Shown piece after piece: positions 8,350 to 14,670 of a stretch of 24,872 nt of DNA. How positions within the stretch are numbered: the stretch's first letter is position 1; each line of letters opens with the position of its first letter. The notes under the pieces were generated by a model. It did no database searches. It worked only from the letters and a program-made list of their open reading frames with translations, and was not told where the DNA came from. Origin of the DNA: Desulfuromonas sp. (lineage in GTDB: Bacteria > Desulfobacterota > Desulfuromonadia > Desulfuromonadales > SZUA-401); NCBI GenBank assembly GCA_002869605.1, contig PKUI01000187.1, positions 1 to 24,872 on the forward strand, written 5' to 3'. The translations under genes were made by a program, and so were the position numbers.

Positions 8350-10341
8350 ATGCTTGAGTTTATCCGCAAGAGGAACGGTCGCCTGGCTCCGTTCGAGCCA
8401 GAGAAAATCAACGAAGCGATTCAGAAAGCGGTCCAGGCAGTTGGTGGCCGCGACATGGACAAGGCGAGCCAGATCAGCCATCAGGTGGTCGGCATCCTCG
8501 AGGTCCTCTACAAGGACAACCGCATCCCCACGGTCGAAAACGCTCAGGACCTGGTCGAAAAAATCCTGATCGAAAACGGCCACGCCAAGGTTGCCAAGGC
8601 CTATATCCTCTACCGCAAGCAGCACGAGGCGCTGCGGCGCACCCAGGAGTTCATGAAGGAATCGATCGAAGCGATCGACTCCTACATTACCCAGGAAGAC
8701 TGGCGGGTCAACGAGAATGCCAACATGGGCTACTCGCTGCAGGGGCTCAACAACCAGCTCGCCTCGAATATCACCAGCAACTACTGGCTCTACAAGATCT
8801 ACCCCGAATACATCGCCAACGCCCATCGCGCGGGGGACTTCCACATCCATGACCTCGGCATGCTGAGCGTCTACTGCTGTGGCTGGGACCTCAAGGATCT
8901 GCTCCTGAAAGGTTTCACCGGCGCCTACGGCAAGATCCAGAGCGCCCCGGCCAAGCGCTTCCGCACGGCTCTCGGCCAGGTGGTCAACTTCTTCTATACC
9001 TTGCAGGGCGAAGCGGCCGGGGCCCAGGCTTTCGCCAACTTCGACACCCTGCTCGCCCCGTTCATCCGTTACGACGGCCTCGATTACAACGAAGTCAAGC
9101 AAGCGGTGCAGGAGTTCATCTTCAACATGAACGTGCCGACCCGCGTCGGCTTCCAGACCCCGTTCACCAACATCACCCTCGACATGGCTCCGCCGAGCAA
9201 CATCGCCAACGAAGCGGTAATTATCGGCGGCGAACTGCAGGACGCCACCTACGGCGAGTTCCAGGTCGAGATGGACATGTTCAATCGTGCCTTCTGCGAA
9301 GTGATGATGGAGGGGGACGCTTCGGGGCGCATCTTCTCCTTCCCGATCCCGACCTACAACATCACCCGTGAATTCGACTGGGAAGACGAGCGCTACCGCC
9401 CGATCTGGGAAATGACCGCCAAGTACGGGATTCCCTACTTCAGCAACTTCATTAACTCCGACATGGATCCGGAAGACGCCCGCTCCATGTGCTGCCGCCT
9501 GCGACTCGACAACCGCGAGCTGCGCCGTCGCGGTGGCGGACTGTTCGGCTCCAACCCGCTGACCGGTTCGATCGGTGTGGTCACCCTGAATCTACCGCGC
9601 GCCGCCTACCAGGCCGGCAACAGCAAGGACGCCTTCTTTGCGCGCATCTCCGAACTGATGGGCATGGCGCGGGAATCTCTGGAAATCAAGCGTAAGCAAC
9701 TGGAACGCTTCACCGACGACGGGCTCTACCCCTACAGCCGCTACTACCTCTCGGGCATCAGAGAGCGCAGCGGCCGTTTCTGGGACAACCACTTCTCGAC
9801 CATCGGCCTGCTCGGCATGAACGAGGCGTGCCTTAACCTGATCGGGACCAGCATCGACACCCCGGAAGGCAAGGCTTTCGCAGAGCAGACGCTCAACATG
9901 ATGCGTGACGAACTTCAGCACTACCAGGAGGAGAGCGGCCAGCTGTTCAACCTCGAGGCGACCCCGGCGGAAGGAACCAGCTTCCGCCTCGCCAACCTCG
10001 ACCGCGAACTCTATCCCGAAATCATTAACGCCGGCGACGACTCCCGCTACTACACCAATTCGACCCAGTTACCGGTCGGCAGCACCGAGGATATCTTCGA
10101 GGCCCTTTCTCACCAGGACGGACTGCAGACCCTCTACACCGGCGGCACGGTCTTCCACGGATTCCTTGGCGAACGGCTCGAGGACTGGAAGAGTGCACGG
10201 CTGCTGGTGAAACGGATCGCGGAGAACTTCCACCTCCCTTATTTCACCCTCAGCCCGACCTTCACCATCTGCCCGGTACATGGCTACATTTCAGGTGAAC
10301 ACTTCTCATGCCCGCATCACCATGAAGGTGAAGCGGCCTGA
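8350..10341 (+). CDS. nrdD: Anaerobic (class III) ribonucleotide reductase, catalytic chain without glycyl-radical domain
   Basis: A 663-aa protein starting at an ATG seven bases after GGGGAGG. Residues 1-95 form an ATP-cone (FIRKRNGRLAPF), the allosteric dATP/ATP site. The catalytic barrel follows, with MCCRLRLD (Cys381, Cys382), GGGLFGSNPLTG and a late TLSPTFTICPVHGY. NrdD reduces ribonucleoside triphosphates to deoxy forms without oxygen, using a glycyl radical. In ordinary NrdD the C-terminus continues through a four-Cys zinc site to RVxGYxRPV. Here the chain stops after Cys641 and Cys654, at CPHHHEGEAA, with no radical glycine. The missing piece is the next gene, 50 bp downstream in a different frame. 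NrdR boxes upstream suggest control by dNTP level. Confidence 0.95.
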   Translation: MLEFIRKRNGRLAPFEPEKINEAIQKAVQAVGGRDMDKASQISHQVVGILEVLYKDNRIPTVENAQDLVEKILIENGHAKVAKAYILYRKQHEALRRTQEFMKESIEAIDSYITQEDWRVNENANMGYSLQGLNNQLASNITSNYWLYKIYPEYIANAHRAGDFHIHDLGMLSVYCCGWDLKDLLLKGFTGAYGKIQSAPAKRFRTALGQVVNFFYTLQGEAAGAQAFANFDTLLAPFIRYDGLDYNEVKQAVQEFIFNMNVPTRVGFQTPFTNITLDMAPPSNIANEAVIIGGELQDATYGEFQVEMDMFNRAFCEVMMEGDASGRIFSFPIPTYNITREFDWEDERYRPIWEMTAKYGIPYFSNFINSDMDPEDARSMCCRLRLDNRELRRRGGGLFGSNPLTGSIGVVTLNLPRAAYQAGNSKDAFFARISELMGMARESLEIKRKQLERFTDDGLYPYSRYYLSGIRERSGRFWDNHFSTIGLLGMNEACLNLIGTSIDTPEGKAFAEQTLNMMRDELQHYQEESGQLFNLEATPAEGTSFRLANLDRELYPEIINAGDDSRYYTNSTQLPVGSTEDIFEALSHQDGLQTLYTGGTVFHGFLGERLEDWKSARLLVKRIAENFHLPYFTLSPTFTICPVHGYISGEHFSCPHHHEGEAA

Positions 10342-10391
10342 GCTTGTAGTGTCAACTACTTAACCAACGATTGAACAAGGAGGCTTTCAGC

Positions 10392-10538
10392 ATGGCTACC
10401 AAGTGTGACGGCAAAACCGAAGTCTACTCCCGTGTCTGCGGATTCTTCCGCCCGGTCCAGCAGTGGAACAAGGGGAAGAAAGAGGAGTTCAAAGATCGCC
10501 GCGAGTTCGTGGTTGCCGAGTCCCAGGGCGACAACTAG
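10392..10538 (+). CDS. Separate glycyl-radical domain of class III ribonucleotide reductase (split NrdD C-terminus)
   Basis: A 48-aa protein absent from most gene calls because of its size. The ATG is preceded by a textbook AAGGAGG (10377-10383, eight bases away). Residues 11-31 contain VYSRVCGFFRPVQQWNKGK, the glycyl-radical loop that normally closes NrdD. Gly17 in RVCGFF is the expected radical site. Cys5 probably completes the zinc site left half-made by NrdD. It lies between nrdD and nrdG on one transcript and in another frame than nrdD, so simple read-through cannot join them. The inferred role is a dissociable radical subunit docking on the NrdD barrel, activated by NrdG, much as GrcA/YfiD replaces the damaged radical domain of pyruvate formate-lyase. 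Confidence 0.9.
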   Translation: MATKCDGKTEVYSRVCGFFRPVQQWNKGKKEEFKDRREFVVAESQGDN

Positions 10539-10557
10539 CCCAAGATCCGCTATCACC

Positions 10558-11253
10558 ATGCATATCAAAGGTTTCCAGGGAACCAGCCTCCTCGATTTCC
10601 CGGGGCGCATTGCCGCTCTGCTCTTCACCGGAGGCTGCAACCTGACCTGCCCATTCTGCCACAACCCCGGGTTGGTTCTCGACCCGGGCCAGTATCCCGA
10701 CTACCCCGAAGAGACCCTGCTTGAAGAGCTTACCAACCGGCGCAACTTCATCGACGGGGTGGTCATCTCCGGTGGCGAGCCGACCCTCGAGCCAGGCCTG
10801 CTCCCCTTCCTCCATCGCCTACGCGAACTCGAACTACAGATCAAGATCGACACCAACGGCCTGCGACCCGACGTGCTGACTGCGGCACTGGAGCAGCAAC
10901 TGCTCGATTTCGTCGCCCTCGACCTCAAGACCATCCCGCAGCGTTACCCCGAGCTCCACAGCGGACCGGTCGATCCGGCGCTGCTGATTGACAGCATCGC
11001 ACTGCTGCGCGACGCCGACTGCGAACTCGAACTGCGCACCACCTGCGTCCCCGACTGGGTCGACCATGACACCATCAAAACCCTCGGCGAACTGGTCAAG
11101 GGAGCCCCACTCTGGGCCCTGCAGCAATTCCAGGGTCAGCACGCCCTCGACCCCGACCTGCACGACGCCGCTCCGTATCCGCCCAAGACCATCGAGGAGT
11201 TCGCGCAGATTGCGGCAAACTACGTGGAGAACGTCATCACCCGCGGCCTCTGA
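10558..11253 (+). CDS. nrdG: Anaerobic ribonucleotide reductase activating protein, radical SAM
   Basis: A 231-aa radical SAM enzyme. The CxxxCxxC motif is at Cys27, Cys31 and Cys34 (GCNLTCPFC) and binds the 4Fe-4S cluster that cleaves S-adenosylmethionine. GGEPTLE follows as the SAM-contact segment. The protein abstracts hydrogen from the radical glycine of the RNR, here Gly17 of the preceding 48-aa protein. The N-terminal KGFQGTSLLDFPG and the length match the NrdG2-type activases of anaerobes. The ATG at 10558 lies 19 bp after the previous stop and has no clear SD, which suggests translational coupling. An in-frame extension upstream overlaps the small gene and is rejected. Confidence 0.93.
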   Translation: MHIKGFQGTSLLDFPGRIAALLFTGGCNLTCPFCHNPGLVLDPGQYPDYPEETLLEELTNRRNFIDGVVISGGEPTLEPGLLPFLHRLRELELQIKIDTNGLRPDVLTAALEQQLLDFVALDLKTIPQRYPELHSGPVDPALLIDSIALLRDADCELELRTTCVPDWVDHDTIKTLGELVKGAPLWALQQFQGQHALDPDLHDAAPYPPKTIEEFAQIAANYVENVITRGL

Positions 11254-11283
11254 TTGACTTCCCCCCCCGGTATCGGCTAAGTT
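11254..11283 (+). promoter_or_regulatory. Possible cbiQ promoter
   Basis: TTGACT (11254-11259) immediately follows the nrdG stop; TAAGTT (11278-11283) follows after 18 bp that include a C8 run. The -10 is poor. It would give cbiQO expression independent of nrdDG. Confidence 0.3.
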
Positions 11284-11286
11284 CTG

Positions 11287-11314
11287 GTGCTACGTCTGTC
11301 AATTTTCTTCGCAC
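11287..11314. promoter_or_regulatory. Candidate NikR operator upstream of cbiQO
   Basis: GTGCTAC and TTCGCAC form an inverted pair separated by 14 bases (GTGC and GCAC are exact complements). The arrangement matches the GTGTTAC-N14-GTAACAC pattern I recall for deltaproteobacterial NikR. It sits 30 bases before the cbiQ start, so nickel control of cbiQO is plausible. Confidence 0.45.
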
Positions 11315-11323
11315 GGAACCGAT

Positions 11324-12136
11324 ATGGCCAAACTCGAACTCGCCTTCTTTGACCTCGGCACCCTCGACACGCTCGCCTACAGCGACAGCCCCGTGCATCG
11401 TCTCGACCCCCGTGTCAAAGTCGTGGTTGTCCTCACCTTCATCCTCACCGTTGCCTCGTACGGCCGCTACGAGGTCACCTCGATGCTGCCGCTGGCACTG
11501 TTCCCGTGGCTGCTGATCAGTCTCGGCGGGCTGCCGCTCGGCTACCTGGCACGCAAGGTCCTGCTGGTCGCTCCTTTTGCCCTGTTCATCGGCATCTTCA
11601 ATCCGCTGCTCGACCAAACCCCGTACCTGAGTATCGGCGACCTCGAAATCAGCGGCGGCTGGCTGTCGTTCGCTTCGATCCTGTTGCGCTTCGTGCTCAC
11701 CGTGAGCAGCGCGCTGATACTGATCGCTACCACCAGCTTTCCCGGCGTCTGTCGAGCTCTGGAACGACTCGGTGCACCGCGAGTGTTCGCCGTGCAGCTG
11801 CTATTTTTGTACCGCTACCTGTTCGTCCTTGTCGAGGAGGGGGCCCGCATGGTAAGAGCTCGCAAGCTCCGCTCCCAACCGGGTCGCGGTGAAGGCTTCC
11901 GCTCCCTCATCCCGCTGCTCGGCCAGCTGCTGCTGCGCACCCTGGCACGCGCCCAGCGCATCCACCAGGCGATGCTCTGCCGCGCCTTTGACGGCGAATT
12001 CCGTTCCACCCACCGCGAGCACTTCGGCCGCCAGGAAACGCTGTTTCTCTGTGGCTGGTGCGGCTTCTTCCTGCTGGCCCGCCTCTATCCCCTGCCGCAA
12101 CTTTTTGGAAAACTGTTTCTGGAGCTGATCCCATGA
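11324..12136 (+). CDS. cbiQ: ECF transporter transmembrane T component CbiQ
   Basis: A 270-aa membrane protein with about five hydrophobic segments. The conserved SPVHRLDPRVK lies near residue 22. The cytoplasmic coupling region around residues 145-185 (LERLGAPRVF, LYRY, EEGARMVRARKLR) carries the Ala-Arg motifs that contact the ATPase grooves. CbiQ links the substrate-binding CbiM to the CbiO dimer. The SD is weak (CGGAA). The stop overlaps the cbiO start as ATGA, typical of tight coupling. No cbiM lies beside it; the only S component in the window is the CbiM at 6482-7453. Confidence 0.92.
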   Translation: MAKLELAFFDLGTLDTLAYSDSPVHRLDPRVKVVVVLTFILTVASYGRYEVTSMLPLALFPWLLISLGGLPLGYLARKVLLVAPFALFIGIFNPLLDQTPYLSIGDLEISGGWLSFASILLRFVLTVSSALILIATTSFPGVCRALERLGAPRVFAVQLLFLYRYLFVLVEEGARMVRARKLRSQPGRGEGFRSLIPLLGQLLLRTLARAQRIHQAMLCRAFDGEFRSTHREHFGRQETLFLCGWCGFFLLARLYPLPQLFGKLFLELIP

Positions 12137-12891
12137 GTCATCACATCGTCGCCGCCAACCAGCTTTCCTTTCTCTACGCCGACGGAACCGAAGCGCTCTC
12201 CGGCCTCTCATTCAGCATCCACCACGGAGAATCGGTGGCGATCGTCGGCGCCAACGGTGCGGGTAAGTCGACCCTGCTGCTCCATCTCAACGGCACACTC
12301 ACACCGGCAGCCGGACAGGTGCGCATCGGCGACTACCAGCTCACCAAGGCAACCCTCGCCGAAGTACGACGAACCGTCGGCATGGTTTTTCAGGACCCGG
12401 ACGATCAGCTGTTCATGCCGACGGTGGAAGAAGATGTCGCCTTCGGCCCCTTAAACCTCGGGCTCACCACTCAGGAGGTCGAACAGCGGGTCTGCGACGC
12501 ACTGCAGCGGGTCAACGCCGAACATCTGCGCCATCGCCCTCCGTTCAGGCTCTCCGGAGGTGAAAAACGGGCCGTCGCCATCGCCACGGTCCTCTCCATG
12601 AGCCCGGACATCCTGGTCATGGACGAACCAACCACCGGACTCGATCCGTACGGACGGCGCCGCCTGATCGAGATGCTGCATGGTTTTCATCACACCAAGA
12701 TCATCGCCACCCACGACCTCGACCTGGTTCTCGATCTCTGCCCCCGCACCATCGTCATGCACCAGGGGCGCATCGCCGCCGACGGCCCCACCCTCGAACT
12801 GTTTAAGGACCAGGAGCTGCTCGACCGCTGTCATCTTGAACGCCCCTTGAGCCAACAGAACTGCCCGGTCTGCTCCAGCACCAAGCCCTGA
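12133..12891 (+). CDS. cbiO: ECF transporter ATPase CbiO
   Basis: A 252-aa ABC ATPase starting at the ATG of the ATGA overlap with cbiQ, with GGAG eight bases upstream. It has Walker A GANGAGKST (39-47), the Q-loop VFQDPDDQLF typical of ECF ATPases, the signature LSGGEKRAVAIA, Walker B ILVMDEPT and the His switch ATHD. It energises metal uptake as a dimer beneath CbiQ. The C-terminus holds a late Cys pair (NCPVC) of unknown meaning. With the distant CbiM and NikR, the set is a nickel importer, likely feeding hydrogenase or another Ni enzyme; cobalt cannot be excluded. Confidence 0.94.
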   Translation: MSHHIVAANQLSFLYADGTEALSGLSFSIHHGESVAIVGANGAGKSTLLLHLNGTLTPAAGQVRIGDYQLTKATLAEVRRTVGMVFQDPDDQLFMPTVEEDVAFGPLNLGLTTQEVEQRVCDALQRVNAEHLRHRPPFRLSGGEKRAVAIATVLSMSPDILVMDEPTTGLDPYGRRRLIEMLHGFHHTKIIATHDLDLVLDLCPRTIVMHQGRIAADGPTLELFKDQELLDRCHLERPLSQQNCPVCSSTKP

Positions 12892-12897
12892 ACCAAG

Positions 12898-12929
12898 AAC
12901 GGCCCGCACACCAAAGTATGCGGGCCGTT
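12898..12929. terminator. Strong hairpin after cbiO, terminator-like
   Basis: An 11-bp perfect stem (AACGGCCCGCA with its complement) surrounds a ten-base loop seven bases after the cbiO stop. There is no good T run on either side, so termination may need Rho or be partial. It also lies downstream of the convergent diguanylate cyclase gene. Confidence 0.6.
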
Positions 12930-12953
12930 AACTTATTTGCTCTCTCGGTCCAA

Positions 12954-13074
12954 TGGCTGATCAAACGCCTGTAGATGCAAGGCGCCCGCGGGGTGAAGAG
13001 TGAGGCGTAGCGACAGCTACGTCGCAACGACTCTCCCAAGGGCAACGCCGCAGATGCAGGTGTTTCATCAGCCA
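12954..13074. repeat. 121-bp imperfect palindromic element (REP/MITE-like)
   Basis: TGGCTGAT (12954-12961) and ATCAGCCA (13067-13074) form perfect ends. The arms continue as AAAC, CCTG, TGC and GGCG blocks matched at most positions over about 33 bp. The centre contains a smaller nested palindrome, GTAGC-GACA-GCTAC, at about 13007-13020. It fills the gap between cbiO and the diguanylate cyclase gene and has no ORF. It resembles the intergenic palindromes that are dispersed in many proteobacterial genomes. Confidence 0.7.
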
Positions 13075-13078
13075 ACGT

Positions 13079-14395
13079 TCAGGCGATGCTGACCCGGTTT
13101 CTCCCCGCCTGCTTAGCATTATACAGCGCCATATCGGCCTGGTGAAACAGTCCACGCACGTCGGACGCCGAGCGCGGATAACCGGCGAGGCCGATGCTCA
13201 CTGTGACCTTTACCTCGGTCTTCTCCTGATCACTCAACTCGACCGCACTCTCGGCAATCGCCAGCCGGATCCGCTCGGCGATCTTCAGTGCCGCCTCGTC
13301 AACCGTGTTGGGAAGAATAACCGCAAACTCTTCACCTCCCACACGTGCCGGAACATCGACATTCCGCACCTGGGCACGCAGATGTTTGGCCAGCATGCGC
13401 AGTACCTTGTCCCCACTCTGGTGACCATAGGTGTCGTTGATGTTCTTGAAATGATCGGCATCGACCAACAACAGGGAGAAACTTTCCTCGTAGCGCTGGG
13501 CGCGTACCATCTCTGCCTCGAGTACCCGGTAGAACTCGCGAGTGTTGAGCAGGTCGGTCAGATAGTCGCGGGTAGACAAGCGGCGTAGTGAACGGAGGCT
13601 ACGGTCAAGGCGCACCGCCATCCGGTTAAACGCGTAGGCGACCCGGCCAAGTTCGTCGTGGCTCTTGATCTCGACCCGGTGTTTGAAGTTTCCCTTACCG
13701 AACTGTTCTGCGCCATCGTGCAACAACGACAACGGATGCAAAATCGACTGGGCGAGAATATGGCCGAACAGCGACGCCATCACCAGCGCCAGCAGCAGGG
13801 TAAGACCGATCTGCATGCCGGCACGGTCACGGGTCGCCCCCGCCTGATCGACAATCACGTCGACCTCTTCGCTTGCCACGTACAGGATCACGTCCAGTTC
13901 AACCTGCATGTCGTTGAGGGCGTCGTTGAGCAGCTCCAGTTCGTCATTGTTCTGCTGGCGCTTCAGCTCGGGGATATTTTGGATGGTGTCACGCGTCAAC
14001 TCCCAGGTCAGGGAGGCACGATCAATGGCGTCGACCTCCTCGACATGTCCGAAGTCGATGCTTTTAAGGTTTGCCAGCTTATGATCGATGGAGAAAATAT
14101 ATTGCTCGAGTTCCAGGTAGGTGTCGACCGAGTTGGTCTTGTCCCGCAGCAGGGTAATCACCTTCTGCACATCCGCCTGCAGGGTCACCGCCGGCAACAG
14201 CTCCCGGGAGCTCTCATGGACCAGCTCGTCGACATAGGCGAGCAGGCTGTTGAAGGCCGCGAGAGAAACCACGAACGCAACCAGCAACGGCAACAGCATA
14301 CAGGCGGTGCCGAAAAACAGTCGGTTGCGCACCGAAAATATCCGCGCGATCTTCAAACGCTTGGTACGGACTCTGGGCAAAGCCTGACCTTTCAA
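13079..14395 (-). CDS. Membrane diguanylate cyclase (HAMP-GGDEF)
   Basis: A 438-aa sensor enzyme making cyclic di-GMP from two GTP. Segments in order: basic N-terminus, TM1 (about 27-49), an extracytoplasmic helical sensor region (50-192), TM2 (193-215), HAMP (216-268) and a GGDEF domain (275-438). The active site is GGEEF at 353-357, a catalytically competent variant, and the product-inhibition I-site RxxD (Arg344-Asp347) lies five residues before it, so it should be active and feedback-inhibited. The frame's first start is a TTG whose bases overlap the stop of the upstream selenoprotein gene (ATTGA); there is no strong SD, so coupling or a later start is possible. Co-transcription with two thiol-redox genes suggests a redox-related signal, which is inference. 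Confidence 0.9.
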   Translation of the reverse strand: MKGQALPRVRTKRLKIARIFSVRNRLFFGTACMLLPLLVAFVVSLAAFNSLLAYVDELVHESSRELLPAVTLQADVQKVITLLRDKTNSVDTYLELEQYIFSIDHKLANLKSIDFGHVEEVDAIDRASLTWELTRDTIQNIPELKRQQNNDELELLNDALNDMQVELDVILYVASEEVDVIVDQAGATRDRAGMQIGLTLLLALVMASLFGHILAQSILHPLSLLHDGAEQFGKGNFKHRVEIKSHDELGRVAYAFNRMAVRLDRSLRSLRRLSTRDYLTDLLNTREFYRVLEAEMVRAQRYEESFSLLLVDADHFKNINDTYGHQSGDKVLRMLAKHLRAQVRNVDVPARVGGEEFAVILPNTVDEAALKIAERIRLAIAESAVELSDQEKTEVKVTVSIGLAGYPRSASDVRGLFHQADMALYNAKQAGRNRVSIA

Positions 14396-14661
14396 TTCAT
14401 CTCGTCTTTCGGCACCCCGAGTTCTTCGAGCATGCGCAGGGAAAAGTTCTTCGCCTTCCCGGCAGGAGCGAGCATACCGTAAGCCATCGCTTCCTTGAGC
14501 GCGTTGTCACTGACCCCGGCTTCCTTCGCGACCGCGAAGTGCTTGCGCAGTCAGTCCGGGCAGCCAACCGCCACCGCACAGGCGACCCGGATCAGCTCCC
14601 GAGTCGCATCGTCAAGGACTTCCTCATATTCGAAGTCGAAGACCTTTTTGCGAACCTTCAC
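14392..14661 (-). CDS. AhpD-like (CMD family) selenoprotein with CxxU active site; in-frame TGA at 14551-14553
   Basis: The frame runs from a GTG at 14661, five bases after GGAGG, to a TGA at 14392, interrupted only by one TGA at codon 37. Read as selenocysteine this gives 89 aa. The protein matches the carboxymuconolactone decarboxylase/AhpD fold. Its signature Glu-x11-Cys-x2-Cys-x3-His is complete as Glu22, Cys34, Sec37 and His41 (GCPD-U-LRKH). The stop therefore sits exactly on the resolving Cys of the peroxidatic pair, and the sequence after it continues the family (LKEAMAYGML). A hairpin with a GGUC loop follows the TGA at the right distance. AhpD-type proteins reduce peroxides or disulfides. 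Calling this gene a pseudogene, or starting it after the TGA, would be wrong if selABCD are present in the genome. Confidence 0.88.
14524..14553 (-). promoter_or_regulatory. Bacterial SECIS element (UGA plus hairpin)
   Basis: On the mRNA, the UGA (14553-14551) is followed after 11 bases by the stem CUUCGC, loop GGUC, stem GCGAAG. The 6-bp stem is perfect, and the loop begins GG, 17 bases from the UGA. This fits the bacterial SECIS rule of a short stem with a G in the first two loop positions; the E. coli fdhF loop is also GGUC-like. UGAC can further pair with a downstream GUCA. Confidence 0.8.
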
Positions 14662-14670
14662 CGGTTCCTC

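Noticed and set aside
8200..9102. 300-aa - strand frame across the start of nrdD
   Set aside because: Antisense to nrdD and over its promoter; no family features.
10405..10557. Upstream extension of nrdG
   Set aside because: It overlaps the 48-aa radical gene in another frame and adds a Ser/Arg-rich segment absent from NrdG proteins.
14551..14553. Reading the in-frame TGA as a nonsense mutation (pseudogene)
   Set aside because: The TGA sits exactly at the redox Cys, a SECIS-like hairpin follows at the right distance, and both halves are otherwise intact with overlaps to the neighbours. Decay remains possible only if the genome lacks selABCD.
14397..14579. 60-aa - strand frame in the selenoprotein region
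   Set aside because: Arg/Ser-rich product in a different frame from the one carrying the AhpD signature; the TGA-containing frame explains the region.
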